Positions 25,722-34,485 are shown, numbered from the stretch's first letter. The stretch: DNA of 64,000 nt from Trujillonella endophytica (GCF_019799905.1 NZ_JABGCI010000011.1:99354-163353); one strand, 5' to 3'. Notes: a model not told the origin generated them from the letters alone. Numbers and translations: made by a program.

Positions 25722-26630
25722 GGCCGGGCGCGCGGTGAGCGTCAGCAGGGTCGCCTCCGGGGGGCACGCGAAGCGCACCGGCGCGTAGGGGCTGGTGCCC
25801 AGGCCCGCGGAGACGTGCAGCCACGTGCCGTTCGGCCGCTCCGGCGTCGGCTCCGCCCACCGGCTCACCCAGCGCACGCGCGCCCGGTCCAGCCCGCAGT
25901 TGGTGACCAGGGCGCCGTACCCCGGCACCCGCAGCTGCCCGCCGTGGGTGTGGCCGCACAGGACCAGGTCGTAGCCGTCGGCGGCGAACCGGTCGAGCAC
26001 CCGCGGCTCCGGCGCGTGCACCAGCCCGATGCGCAGGTCCGCCGTCGGATCGGCCGGTCCGGCCACCGAGTCGTAGCGGTCCCGCTTGAGGTGCGGGTCG
26101 TCGACGCCGGCGAGGACGATCCGGCGCCCGTCGACGGTGAGCTCGTCCCGGCCGTTGGTCAGGTCCAGCCAGCCGCGCCCGGCGAAGGCGTCGCGCATGT
26201 CGCGCCAGGGGAGCGGGTCGCCGTGCACCCGCTTGTGCTTCTTCTTGAAGTACTTGAGCGGGTTCTTGGGCTTCGGCGCGTAGTAGTCGTTGGACGACGT
26301 CACGAACGCGCCGGGGACGTCGAGGAGCCCGTCCAGCGCCCGCAGGGTCGGCGGGACGGCGTCCTGGCCGGCGAGGTTGTCGCCCGTGTCGACGACGATG
26401 TCCGGCCGCAGCCCCGTCAGCCCGGCCAGCCACTCCTGCTTGGAGCGCTGACCGGCGGTCATGTGGACGTCGGAGACGTGCAGCAGCCGCAGCGGTGCCG
26501 ACCCGGGGGCCAGCACGGGGACGTCGAAGCGGCGCAGCGTCCAGCGGGTCCGCTCGTAGAGGCCGGCGTAGCCGAGCGTGGCCGCTCCGGCGGCGAGCAC
26601 CACGGGAGGGGCGGCGGTGTACCAGCGCAT
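25719..26630 (-). CDS. Membrane-anchored metallophosphoesterase
   Basis: A 303-residue calcineurin-like phosphoesterase. An N-terminal helix (about 5-25, AAPPVVLAAGAATLGYAGLY) anchors it. Metal-binding motifs run in order: LLHVSDVHM, VDTGDNLAG, SSNDYYAP (in place of GNH-D/E), LVHAPEP and LCGHTHGGQL. The SSNDY form has lost the usual Gly of GND/GNH. It is the counterpart of M. tuberculosis Rv3683, which also lies near the PBP. The substrate is unknown. It is divergent from the YqeY gene with only 53 bases between. Confidence 0.9.
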   Translation of the reverse strand: MRWYTAAPPVVLAAGAATLGYAGLYERTRWTLRRFDVPVLAPGSAPLRLLHVSDVHMTAGQRSKQEWLAGLTGLRPDIVVDTGDNLAGQDAVPPTLRALDGLLDVPGAFVTSSNDYYAPKPKNPLKYFKKKHKRVHGDPLPWRDMRDAFAGRGWLDLTNGRDELTVDGRRIVLAGVDDPHLKRDRYDSVAGPADPTADLRIGLVHAPEPRVLDRFAADGYDLVLCGHTHGGQLRVPGYGALVTNCGLDRARVRWVSRWAEPTPERPNGTWLHVSAGLGTSPYAPVRFACPPEATLLTLTARPA

Positions 26631-26683
26631 GTCCGACCAGGGTACGGGGCCGGAGCGGGGGAGGGCCGTGTCAGGCTGGACGG

Positions 26684-27160
26684 GTGCCCGATGCCTCCGA
26701 ACCCGCCCCGGACCAGCTGAAGAGCCGGCTCCGCGCCGACCTGACCACCGCGATGAAGGCCCGCGACGAGCTGCGCACCGCCACCCTGCGGATGGTGCTC
26801 GCCGCGGTCAGCGCCGAGGAGGTCAGCGGCAAGGAGGCCCGCGAGCTCACCGACGACGAGGTGCAGACCGTCGTCCGCCGGGAGGCGAAGAAGCGGCGCG
26901 AGGCGGCCGAGGCCTTCGCCGGCGCGGGCCGCGGGGCGCAGGCCGACCGGGAGCGGGCCGAGGAGGGCGTGCTGGCCGACTACCTGCCCGCACAGCTGGA
27001 GGACGCCGACCTCGCCGCGCTCGTCGCCGACGTCATCACCACCACCGGCGCCGCCGGCATGAAGGACATGGGCCGGGTCATGGGCGCGGCGACCGCCGCC
27101 GTCGCCGGCCGGGCCGAGGGCTCGCGCGTGGCCGCGGAGGTCCGCCGCCAGCTCGGCTGA
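26684..27160 (+). CDS. yqeY: GatB/YqeY domain protein
   Basis: A 158-residue YqeY-family protein, starting at GTG 26684 to give the usual length of about 150. Landmarks are LKSRLRADLTTAMKARDELR near the start, TLRMVLAAVSAEEV and the C-terminal tRNA-binding-like KDMGRVMGAATAAVAGRAEG. The fold equals the tail domain of the GatB amidotransferase subunit, which contacts tRNA. The function of the free-standing protein is not established. It is the only plus-strand gene in this part and ends at a terminator facing the PBP gene. Confidence 0.92.
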   Translation: MPDASEPAPDQLKSRLRADLTTAMKARDELRTATLRMVLAAVSAEEVSGKEARELTDDEVQTVVRREAKKRREAAEAFAGAGRGAQADRERAEEGVLADYLPAQLEDADLAALVADVITTTGAAGMKDMGRVMGAATAAVAGRAEGSRVAAEVRRQLG

Positions 27161-27213
27161 ACGACCGCGCGCCCCGCCGGTGGCCGGCAGGGCGCGCGTG
27201 TTCGGGCGGTCGT
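27161..27213. terminator. Bidirectional terminator between yqeY and the PBP gene
   Basis: An inner stem GCGCGCCC / GGGCGCGC (27167-27174 and 27190-27197) lies within an outer pair ACGACCG / CGGTCGT (27161-27167 and 27107+100 = 27207-27213). The two convergent genes share it. Confidence 0.65.
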
Positions 27214-27222
27214 CCGACGGGG

Positions 27223-29649
27223 CTATCCGCCGCCACCGGCGCCCGGGGCGGGTTGGCCGTTGCCGGCGGGAGGGGGCGTGCCGTTCCCGCCGGGCCCCGG
27301 TGTCCCGGTGAGGCCGCCGGGTGTCCCGCCACCGGCCGGTGGCGCCGTGCTCGGGCTGGGTCTGGGGCTGCTGCTGGTGCTCGGGGCGGGCTCCGGCTCG
27401 TCCTCGGGCTCGACGTAGCCGGAGCCGTTGCTGACCAGGATGGTGACGATCTGGTCCGGGACGGCACGGCCGCCGGCCGGCGGGCTCGTGCCGACCACCG
27501 TGCCCGCGGCCCGCTCGCTGTCGACCTGGTCGGTCTCGAACCGCAAACCGGCCGACGTCAGCGCCGACTGGCACCCGCTCACGGTCGAGCAGCTCGGCAC
27601 CGCACGGGTGTTGCCCAGCAGCACGACGGGATCGGCCGGAGGGAACGGGACCATCGGCTGACCGGTGAGGATCGGTTCCATGGCGTCGTGCCAGATCTCG
27701 GCGCCCTTGCCGCCGCCGAAGCCGCCGACGTCCTGGTTCCGCTTGGGGTTGAGCACCATCACGCTGGCGGCGTACTGCGGGGTGTAGCCCACGAAGCCCA
27801 CCGAGAAGGCGTTCTGCGAGGTACCGGTCTTGCCGGCGATCTGGTGCCCGGGGACGTAGGCGCGGGGCGCCGTCTGACCGGGATTGCCCGGCTCGACGTC
27901 CTTGCGCAGCATCTGGTTGAGCGTGGTCGCCACACCCGGCCGGATGGCCTGGGCGGTGCAGTTCTCGTTCGTCACGACCGGCTCGCCCTCGTCGTCGAGC
28001 AGTGGCTCGCCGTTCCGGTCGAGCACCTGCTCGACCGGCCGCGGGTCGCACTGGGTGCCGTTGGCGGCGAGCGTGGAGTACGCGCTGGCCAGGTCGAGCG
28101 GGCTGGTCGCCTCGGGGCCGAGGGTGAACGACCCCCGGTTCTCGGCGATGATCTGGTCCGCGACCGGGTCGAGGGAGTGCAGGCCCATCCGCTGGGCGAT
28201 GCGCACGGGGCCCTCGACGCTGCCGAGCGCGTCCTCGAGCGCCACGAAGTACGTGTTGGACGACATGTACAGCGCCCGTTCCATGTCCAGCGTCCCCGGG
28301 TAGTTGCTCGTGGCGTTCGAGACGACGTACGGGGCACCGGTCGTCCCACCGTTCCGCTTGTAGACGCGGGACGTGTACGGGTTGCTCGTCGTGATCGTGT
28401 AGTTGGCCGGGTACCCCGCCTCGAGCGCGGCCGCCGCGGTGAAGGTCTTGTAGATGGACCCGGCGCCCTGACTGGCCACGGTGTTGAGCACGACCGACTC
28501 GCACTCCGGCCGGTCGCAGCCGAACTCCCGGTTGACGCTCATCGCCAGCACCCGCCCGGTGCCCGGCTCCACCGCGGTGTACATGCCGGCCAGCTCGTCG
28601 CCCATCGGCAGGGTGTTGAGCACGGCCTGGTTGCCGGCCGCCTGCATGTCCGGCCGCATCGTCGTCTGGATCGTCAGGCCACCGTTCTGGAGCAGCTCCC
28701 GGCTGATCCCCAGCGTGCCGATCAGGTACTGCTCGAGGTAGGCGCAGAAGAACCCGCTGCCCGCCGCGTCGATGCAGCCGTTCGGCGGCGACTGGCCCGG
28801 GACGACGGCCACCGGGGTTCCGGCGATGGCGTCGTACTCCTCCTGCGAGATGTGGTCCAGGTCGAGCATCCGGTTGAGCACCTGGTCGCGCCGGACCTGG
28901 GCGTTCTCCGGGTTGTTGATCGGGTCGTCGTTGGTCGGGCTCTGCACCAGCCCGGCCAGCATCGAGGCCTGCGGGAGCGTCAGGTCGGCGGCGCTGACGC
29001 TGAAGTACTCCTGGGCGGCGGCCTGGATGCCGTAGGCGCCGTTCCCGAAGTACACGATGTTGAGGTAGCGGGAGAGGATCTCGTCCTTGGAGTAGGTCTC
29101 CTCCAGGGCCAGCGCCAGGCGGGCCTCGCGCAGCTTGCGGGACACACCCGCGGTGCCGTCCTGCTCCTGGGCGGCCGCGATCTCCTCCGCGCTCTCGGCG
29201 GTCTCGATCAGCGTCTGCTTGACCAGCTGCTGGGTGATCGTCGAGCCACCCTCCTGCACCTCGCCGGCGGCGACGTTGGTCACCAGCGCGCGGAGCGTGC
29301 CCTGCACGTCCAGCCCGTTGTGCTCGTAGAAGCGCGAGTCCTCGATGTCGACCAGCGCCTGCTTCATCACGTCGGCGATCTGGTCGCTGGGGACGACAGT
29401 GCGGTTGTGCTCGTAGAACAGCGTGATCAGCGAGCCGTCGGCGGCCAGCACGCGGCTGTTGCCGGCCGGTGTGGCGTCCGTGAGCTCGACCGGGAGCGCG
29501 TCGAGCAGGGACGCGGAGTTCCGCGCCACCAGGCCGGTGCCGCCGATGAAGGGCAGCAACATGCCGGCGACGAGGGCGCCGGCCAGGACGATGGCCCCCG
29601 CGAGCTTCGCCAGGACGGCGGAGCGGTTGGGGGCAGCTGTAGTCGACAT
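27223..29649 (-). CDS. Class A penicillin-binding protein with PASTA domain
   Basis: An 808-residue bifunctional peptidoglycan synthase (PonA2-like). It has a short cytoplasmic start, one membrane helix (about 15-38) and a GT51 glycosyltransferase domain with catalytic Glu103 in DIEDSRFYEHNG and EGGSTITQQLVKQT. The transpeptidase domain has Ser398-x-x-Lys401 (GSIYKTFT), Ser464-Ser-Asn (MSSNTYF) and Lys608-Thr-Gly (AGKTGTSQNAF). A PASTA domain follows (about 670-735), then a Pro/Gly/Ser-rich tail. It acts outside the membrane on lipid II. It lies 41 bases after the ArsA-like gene on the same strand; M. tuberculosis Rv3682 (ponA2) has the same neighbours. Confidence 0.95.
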   Translation of the reverse strand: MSTTAAPNRSAVLAKLAGAIVLAGALVAGMLLPFIGGTGLVARNSASLLDALPVELTDATPAGNSRVLAADGSLITLFYEHNRTVVPSDQIADVMKQALVDIEDSRFYEHNGLDVQGTLRALVTNVAAGEVQEGGSTITQQLVKQTLIETAESAEEIAAAQEQDGTAGVSRKLREARLALALEETYSKDEILSRYLNIVYFGNGAYGIQAAAQEYFSVSAADLTLPQASMLAGLVQSPTNDDPINNPENAQVRRDQVLNRMLDLDHISQEEYDAIAGTPVAVVPGQSPPNGCIDAAGSGFFCAYLEQYLIGTLGISRELLQNGGLTIQTTMRPDMQAAGNQAVLNTLPMGDELAGMYTAVEPGTGRVLAMSVNREFGCDRPECESVVLNTVASQGAGSIYKTFTAAAALEAGYPANYTITTSNPYTSRVYKRNGGTTGAPYVVSNATSNYPGTLDMERALYMSSNTYFVALEDALGSVEGPVRIAQRMGLHSLDPVADQIIAENRGSFTLGPEATSPLDLASAYSTLAANGTQCDPRPVEQVLDRNGEPLLDDEGEPVVTNENCTAQAIRPGVATTLNQMLRKDVEPGNPGQTAPRAYVPGHQIAGKTGTSQNAFSVGFVGYTPQYAASVMVLNPKRNQDVGGFGGGKGAEIWHDAMEPILTGQPMVPFPPADPVVLLGNTRAVPSCSTVSGCQSALTSAGLRFETDQVDSERAAGTVVGTSPPAGGRAVPDQIVTILVSNGSGYVEPEDEPEPAPSTSSSPRPSPSTAPPAGGGTPGGLTGTPGPGGNGTPPPAGNGQPAPGAGGGG

Positions 29650-29690
29650 CGCCGACGAATGTACGGTGCCGCGCCGCTCCGACGGTCGGA

Positions 29691-30944
29691 TCAGCCGCGG
29701 CGCGCTGGCAGCACCCTGGTGCGGGGCACCCCGGTCGGCGTGTCGCCGTCGGGGCCGGTCAGCTCCGCGGCCATGACCCGCAGCCCGTCGAGGTCGTGCA
29801 CGTCCCCGGCGGCGGCCGGGACCGTGCGCACGCCGACCTCGGGGTGGGCGCTGGTGAACCGGTCGGCCAGCCGCTGTTCCCGGGTCGCCAGCTGCATCCG
29901 CTCGGCGTGCACGCGCAGCGCCCCGGCGGCCAGCTCCGCGCCCTCCCCGCCGGCCTCGGCCACCTCCTCGGCCGCGGCCTCGGCCCGGGTGGCGCTCAGC
30001 AGGGTGCTCGCCGGCGGGTGGGTGCGGTTGAGCACCAGCCCGGCCAGCGGCATGCCCTCGGCCGACAGCCGGTCGACGAAGTAGGACGCCTCGCGCAGGG
30101 CGTCGGGCTCCGGGGTGGCGACGACGACGAAGTACGTGCCCGGCCGGCGCAGCAGCTCGTAGGTGGCGGTGGCCCGCTCGCGGAAGCCGCCGAACATGGT
30201 GTCGAGCGCGGAGACGAACGCGGAGATGTCGCGGAGCAGCTGCCCGCCGAGGATCTTGCTGATGATCCGGCTGAACACCAGGAAGCCGGCGCCGACCAGC
30301 CGGATGCCCGCCCGGCCGCCGGCCCGCGCGGGGGCGGTCAGCAGCCGGATCATCGTGCCGTCGAGGAACCGGCCCATCCGGTTGGGGGCGTCGAGGAAGT
30401 CCAGCGCCGACCGCGACGGCGGGGTGTCGACGACGATGAGGTCCCAGCGGTCCGTGGCCCGGAGCTGGCCGAGCTTCTCCATCGCCATGTACTCCTGCGT
30501 GCCGGCGAAGGACGACGACAGTGACTGGTAGAAGGGGTTGGCGAGGATCTGCTCCGCCCGCTCGGGCGTCGAGTGCGCGGCGACGACGTCGTCGAACGTC
30601 CGCTTCATGTCCAGCATCATCGCGTGGAGCTCGCCGTCGGCCCCCGGGACGGCCACCTTCCGCGGCTCGTTGTCCAGCTCCTCCAGACCGAGGGACTGGG
30701 CCAGCCGCCGGGCGGGGTCGATGGTGAGGACGACGACCGTGCGCCCGGCCTCCGCGGCGGCCAGCGCGAGCGCCGCAGACGTCGTCGTCTTGCCCACACC
30801 GCCGGCGCCGCAGCAGACCAGGATCCGGGTGTCGCGGTCGGCGATCAGCGCCTCGAGGTCCAGGGGCAGGGCCGGGCGCGGGGTCGTCGTCCGGGCAGCA
30901 CGCTGAGCCGGCCCGGCGGCGTCCGTGGCCTCCGCGCTCACCAT
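29691..30944 (-). CDS. ArsA/Get3-family ATPase (second of a pair)
   Basis: A 417-residue P-loop ATPase with deviant Walker A CCGAGGVGKTTTSAALA (about residue 45), switch region VVDTPPSRSALDFLDAP and VVLTIDPARRLAQSLGLEEL. Counterpart of M. tuberculosis Rv3680 (BagB), which pairs with the preceding gene as a heterodimeric Get3-like ATPase. In mycobacteria the pair has been linked to redox or glycerol stress. It lacks the Cys residues of true arsenite ATPases. It follows the partner after 31 bases and precedes the PBP gene. Confidence 0.9.
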   Translation of the reverse strand: MVSAEATDAAGPAQRAARTTTPRPALPLDLEALIADRDTRILVCCGAGGVGKTTTSAALALAAAEAGRTVVVLTIDPARRLAQSLGLEELDNEPRKVAVPGADGELHAMMLDMKRTFDDVVAAHSTPERAEQILANPFYQSLSSSFAGTQEYMAMEKLGQLRATDRWDLIVVDTPPSRSALDFLDAPNRMGRFLDGTMIRLLTAPARAGGRAGIRLVGAGFLVFSRIISKILGGQLLRDISAFVSALDTMFGGFRERATATYELLRRPGTYFVVVATPEPDALREASYFVDRLSAEGMPLAGLVLNRTHPPASTLLSATRAEAAAEEVAEAGGEGAELAAGALRVHAERMQLATREQRLADRFTSAHPEVGVRTVPAAAGDVHDLDGLRVMAAELTGPDGDTPTGVPRTRVLPARRG

Positions 30945-30975
30945 GTCCTCAGTTCGCTCACGCCGGGCGCTCCGC

Positions 30976-31968
30976 TCACGCCGCCACCTCGGTGGTCAGG
31001 TGGTCCTCGAGCCGCTCGGCGAGCTCGTAGAGGCAGGACAGGTCGATCGGCCCGGTCAGCAGGGGCAGCTCCACCGTCGGCCGGCCGAGGGCGGTGACCT
31101 CGCCGCGCAGCGCGTCCTGCGCGGCCCACCGCCGGGCGTGCTCGACGGACTGCGCGGCCAGTGCGTCGGCCAGCGCCTCCCCGCCGGGGAGGTGCGCGGC
31201 GGCCAGCGCGGGCGCCAGGTCGGCGCCGGTGAGCCGGCCCGCCGCGGCGGCGGCCAGGCTCGTCTCGGGGAGCACCGGCTCGGTCGCCATGTTCACGATC
31301 ACCGAGCCGACGGGGAGCCCGGCGGCGGTGAGGTCGGCGATCGCGTCGGCGGTCTCCTGGACGGGCATGTCCTCCAGCAGCGTCACCAGGTGGACGGCGG
31401 TCTGGGGCGACTTGAGCACCGCCATGACACCGTCGCTCTGCGTCTTGATGGGGCCGGAGCGGGCCAGGCCGGCCATCTCGCCGGTGACCCCGAGGAACCG
31501 GGTGATCCGGCCGGTGGGCGGGGCGTCGACGACGACGGCGTCGTACACGCGGGCGCCGTCCTTGCGGCGGGTGACGGCCTCCTTGATCTTGCCGGTGAGC
31601 AGCACGTCGCGCAGGCCCGGGGCGATGGTGGTGGCGAAGTCGATGGCGCCCATCTTGCGCAGGGCCCGGCCGGCCCGCCGGAGGTTGTAGAACATCTCGA
31701 GGTACTCCAGGAGCGCCTCCTCGACGTCGATCGCGAGTGCCTTGACCTCGCCGCCGCCGCGGGTCACCGCGACCCGGCGCTCCTCGTAGGGCAGCGGCGG
31801 GGTGTCGAACAGCTGGGCGATCCCCTGCCGGCCCTCGGTCTCGACGAGCAGGACGTGCCGGCCGTCGGCGGCCAGGGCGAGGGCCAGGGCGGCGGCCACG
31901 GTCGTCTTGCCGGTCCCGCCCTTGCCCGACACCACGTGGCAGCGCACGGGGAAGGGATCGGTGGTCAT
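30976..31968 (-). CDS. ArsA/Get3-family ATPase (first of a pair)
   Basis: A 330-residue ATPase with the Get3-type loop VVSGKGGTGKTTVAAALALA (residues 13-32), including the signature Lys in GKGGTGKT. It also has LLVETEGRQGIAQLFDTPPL and VVVDAPPTGRITRFLGVTGE. Counterpart of M. tuberculosis Rv3679 (BagA). First gene of the minus-strand unit that continues into the second ATPase and the PBP. TACGCT at 31981-31976 lies 7 bases before the ATG, so the mRNA may be leaderless. Confidence 0.91.
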   Translation of the reverse strand: MTTDPFPVRCHVVSGKGGTGKTTVAAALALALAADGRHVLLVETEGRQGIAQLFDTPPLPYEERRVAVTRGGGEVKALAIDVEEALLEYLEMFYNLRRAGRALRKMGAIDFATTIAPGLRDVLLTGKIKEAVTRRKDGARVYDAVVVDAPPTGRITRFLGVTGEMAGLARSGPIKTQSDGVMAVLKSPQTAVHLVTLLEDMPVQETADAIADLTAAGLPVGSVIVNMATEPVLPETSLAAAAAGRLTGADLAPALAAAHLPGGEALADALAAQSVEHARRWAAQDALRGEVTALGRPTVELPLLTGPIDLSCLYELAERLEDHLTTEVAA

Positions 31969-31975
31969 CAGACAG

Positions 31976-32053
31976 AGCGTAGGAGCTCAGCGGCGTCCGG
32001 GCCTGCGCGGGCGGTCGTCCCGGGTCGGGGAGACGCGGCGGCTGCGCTAGCGT
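31976..32053. promoter_or_regulatory. Divergent promoter pair, both apparently leaderless
   Basis: On the minus strand TACGCT (31981-31976) is 7 bases from the ArsA ATG at 31968. On the plus strand TAGCGT (32048-32053) is 8 bases from the DUF4177 ATG at 32062. Both fit TAnnnT at the spacing of leaderless actinobacterial transcripts. Confidence 0.5.
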
Positions 32054-32061
32054 CGCGTGGC

Positions 32062-32235
32062 ATGAGCGACGCGGCCCGGCAACGGTGGGAGTACGCCACC
32101 ATCCCCCTTCTCATCCACAACACCAAGGCGATCCTCGACTCGTGGGGGGTCGACGGCTGGGAGCTGGTCACCGTGCTCCCCGGCCCCGGCGGCGCCGAGC
32201 AGCTGGTCGCCTACCTGAAGCGCCCGGCGAGCTGA
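32062..32235 (+). CDS. DUF4177-type small protein
   Basis: A 57-residue protein: WEYATIPLLIHNTKAILDSW is followed by GVDGWELVTVLPGP, the pattern of DUF4177 (a short beta-alpha-beta unit with a conserved G-x-x-G-W-E-L). M. tuberculosis has an equivalent short gene (Rv3678A) at the same place. Function unknown. It is separated by 7 bases from the RidA gene and is the first gene of a three-gene operon. Confidence 0.85.
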   Translation: MSDAARQRWEYATIPLLIHNTKAILDSWGVDGWELVTVLPGPGGAEQLVAYLKRPAS

Positions 32236-32242
32236 GCGCGCC

Positions 32243-32716
32243 GTGACCGCACCCCAGCCGCAGAGCTGGACCGCGCGGCTGGCCGAGCTGGGGGTCAGGC
32301 TGCCCCCGGTGGCCGCCCCCGTCGCGTCCTACGTGCCGGCGGTCCGCAGCGGGCAGTTCGTGTTCACCTCCGGCCAGCTGCCCTTCGTCGACGGCGGGCT
32401 GCGCCGTACCGGCAAGGTCGGCGGGTCCGTCGACGTCGAGGACGCCGCGCACGACGCCAAGGTGTGCGCCCTCAACGCGCTGGCCGCCATCCACGAGCTG
32501 GTCGGCCTGGACTCGATCGCCCGCGTGGTGCGGGTGGTGGGCTACGTGGCCAGCGCCGAGGGCTTCACCGGCCAGCCGCGGGTGGTCAACGGCGCCAGCG
32601 AGCTGCTCGGCAAGGTGTTCGGGGAGGCCGGCCAGCACGCCCGCAGCGCCGTCGGCGTCGCCGAGCTGCCCCTCGGGGCGCCGGTCGAGGTCGAGCTCAC
32701 CGTCGAACTCCGGTGA
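32243..32716 (+). CDS. RidA/YjgF-family protein
   Basis: A 157-residue RidA-superfamily protein. The typical core is seen in AVRSGQFVFTSGQLPFVDG, VCALNALAAIHELVGLDSIA and VVRVVGYVASAEGFTGQPRV. RidA proteins hydrolyse reactive enamine/imine products of PLP enzymes; in this subgroup (longer, as M. tuberculosis Rv3678c) the key Arg of true RidA is not obvious, so the activity is uncertain. Start GTG 32243. It overlaps the NUDIX gene by GTGA. Confidence 0.88.
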   Translation: MTAPQPQSWTARLAELGVRLPPVAAPVASYVPAVRSGQFVFTSGQLPFVDGGLRRTGKVGGSVDVEDAAHDAKVCALNALAAIHELVGLDSIARVVRVVGYVASAEGFTGQPRVVNGASELLGKVFGEAGQHARSAVGVAELPLGAPVEVELTVELR

Positions 32717-33522
32717 CCGGGCCGGGGACGCGGCCCGCCACACCGCGACAGGCGGCGACCGTACTGCTGGTGCGCGACGGGACGTCCGGTCTCGAGGTGT
32801 ACCTGCTCCGCCGGACCCGGGGCATGCCGTTCGCCGGCGGGATGACCGCCTACCCCGGGGGCGCCGTCGACCCGCGGGACGGGGACGTCGACGTGGCCTG
32901 GGCGGGTCCGTCACCGGCCGACTGGGGTGCGGCCCTCGGCTGCGACGACCGGCTGGCCCGCGAGCTGGTCTGCGCCGCGGTGCGGGAGACGTTCGAGGAG
33001 TCCGGCGTGCTGCTGGCCGGGCCCGCGGGCGGGAACTCCGTCGCGGACCCGGTCGGCGACGACTGGGAGGAGCAGCGGCAGGCCCTGCTGCGCCGCGACC
33101 TCTCCCTCGCCGAGCTGCTCGCCGCGCGCGGGCTCGAGCTGCGCTCGGACCTGTTGCGCCCCTTCGCCCACTGGATCGCCCCGCCGCACGAGCCGCGGCG
33201 GTACGACACCAAGTTCTTCGCCGCGGCGGTGCCCGACGGGCAGGAGCCGCGGAACGTGTCCGGCGAGGCCGACGAGGCCGTGTGGCTGACGCCGTCCGCG
33301 GCCCTGCAGGAGATGGCCGCCGGGTCGCGGCCGATGCTGCCGCCGACGATCCACACCCTCGGGCAGTTGGAGCCCTACCCCGACGTCGCCGCGGTGCTCG
33401 CCGGCGCACCGCCGGAGCCGCTGCACCCGATCACCCCGCGGTTCGAGACGACCGCCGACGCCCGCTGGGCCGTGCTGCCCGACGGCACCCGCATCAAGCT
33501 CGTGGTGCCGTTGCCCTCCTGA
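32713..33522 (+). CDS. NUDIX hydrolase, long NUDT19-like form
   Basis: A 269-residue NUDIX protein starting at GTG 32713 within the RidA stop. The Nudix box is split by an insert, as in NUDT19-like proteins: MTAYPGGAVDPRDGD, about 35 residues later ELVCAAVRETFEESGVLL with the catalytic REx-x-EExG. LRPFAHWIAPPHEPRRYDTK is also typical of this subfamily. Such enzymes may act on CoA esters or nucleotide diphosphates. The metallo-beta-lactamase gene found here in M. tuberculosis (Rv3677c) is absent; a terminator follows. Confidence 0.88.
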   Translation: MTGPGTRPATPRQAATVLLVRDGTSGLEVYLLRRTRGMPFAGGMTAYPGGAVDPRDGDVDVAWAGPSPADWGAALGCDDRLARELVCAAVRETFEESGVLLAGPAGGNSVADPVGDDWEEQRQALLRRDLSLAELLAARGLELRSDLLRPFAHWIAPPHEPRRYDTKFFAAAVPDGQEPRNVSGEADEAVWLTPSAALQEMAAGSRPMLPPTIHTLGQLEPYPDVAAVLAGAPPEPLHPITPRFETTADARWAVLPDGTRIKLVVPLPS

Positions 33523-33542
33523 CAGCCGCCGTCCACGACGCG

Positions 33543-33581
33543 CGAGAGGCCGGGCACCCGCAGGGGGTGCCCGGCCTCTCG
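33543..33581. terminator. Bidirectional terminator between NUDIX and crp
   Basis: A perfect 17-bp stem (CGAGAGGCCGGGCACCC / GGGTGCCCGGCCTCTCG) with a 5-base loop lies between the two convergent stops. Confidence 0.85.
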
Positions 33582-33594
33582 TGGCGTCAGGGGG

Positions 33595-34269
33595 TCAGCG
33601 TGCGCGGCGGCGCAGGCGGTCCTCGTCGAGGACGACGACGGACTTGCCCTGCAGCTGGATCCAGCCGCGGTGCACGAAGTCCGCCAGCGCCTTGTTCACC
33701 GTCTCGCGGGAGGCGCCGACCAGCTGGGCCAGCTCCTCCTGGGTGAGGTCGTGCTTGACGCGCAGGCCGTCGCTCTCCCGGCTGCCGAAGCGGTCGGCCA
33801 TCTGCAGCAGCGCCTTGGCCACGCGGCCGGGGACGTCGGTGAAGATCAGGTCGGCGACCGAGTCGTTGGTGCGGCGCAGGCGCCGGGCCAGGACCTGGAG
33901 CAGCTTCTCGCCGATCTCCGGGTGGCTCTCGATCCACGGCCGGAGCACGGCCTGCGGCATGCGGGCGAGCTTCACGTCGGTCACCGCGGTGGCCGTCGCC
34001 GTGCGCGGACCGGGGTCGAACACGGACAGCTCGCCGAACTGGTCGGACGGGCCCATCACGGCCAGCACGTTCTCACGGCCGTCGGGCGACCGGCGGGACA
34101 GCTTGATCTTGCCGGTCATGACGATGTACAGGCTGTCGCCGGGCTCGCCCTCGTTGAAGACGACCCGGCCTCGCGGCAGGGTGATCGTCTCCAGCCGGCT
34201 GGCGACCGGGGTCACGGCTTCTTCCGACAGCCCCTGGAAGAGCCCGGACTGGGCCAGCACCTCGTCCAC
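33595..34269 (-). CDS. crp: Crp/Fnr-family cAMP-responsive regulator
   Basis: A 224-residue protein, the same length as M. tuberculosis Rv3676. The GTG at 34269 gives VDEVLAQSGLFQGL, the conserved start. The cyclic-nucleotide domain has FNEGEPGDSLYIVMTGKIKL and FGELSVFDPGPRTATATAV, with the Glu and Arg-Thr/Ala contacts of the phosphate cassette. The C-terminal HTH is LTQEELAQLVGASRETVNKA. It should bind GTGA-N6-TCAC sites, and a near-perfect one lies in its own promoter region. Confidence 0.94.
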   Translation of the reverse strand: MDEVLAQSGLFQGLSEEAVTPVASRLETITLPRGRVVFNEGEPGDSLYIVMTGKIKLSRRSPDGRENVLAVMGPSDQFGELSVFDPGPRTATATAVTDVKLARMPQAVLRPWIESHPEIGEKLLQVLARRLRRTNDSVADLIFTDVPGRVAKALLQMADRFGSRESDGLRVKHDLTQEELAQLVGASRETVNKALADFVHRGWIQLQGKSVVVLDEDRLRRRAR

Positions 34270-34358
34270 TACGCGTCCTCTCGACCGATCTCTCGGCACA
34301 CACGGCGATCCGCATCGACGACGGGCCGCACCAGGCAGCGGTCGCCGATCTCGGGTCG

Positions 34359-34386
34359 AGTCTAGTGGGGTTGTGCGCACGGTCAC
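34359..34386 (-). promoter_or_regulatory. crp: crp promoter with a possible Crp site
   Basis: On the minus strand TAGACT (34364-34359) fits a -10. GTGCGCACGGTCAC at 34373-34386 matches the GTGA-N6-TCAC Crp consensus at 7 of 8 positions and covers the -35 area, which would suit autorepression. Confidence 0.45.
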
Positions 34387-34425
34387 CCGATCGGGAACGA
34401 ACCGGCACCCCCGACGGGTGAGTCA

Positions 34426-34485
34426 GGCCCCGTCCCGAGGCTCGCCCCGAGCCCGCGAGGGGCGAGGAGGACGGGTCCTCCTTCA
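34426..34485 (-). repeat. Post-stop nested hairpin element, copy 4 (after the small membrane gene)
   Basis: On the minus strand: TGAAGGAGGACCCGTCC, inner CTCGCCCC / GGGGCGAG stem, then GGACGGGGCC. The outer arms CCCGTCC / GGACGGG pair perfectly. The first TGA is the stop of the upstream gene. Confidence 0.75.
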
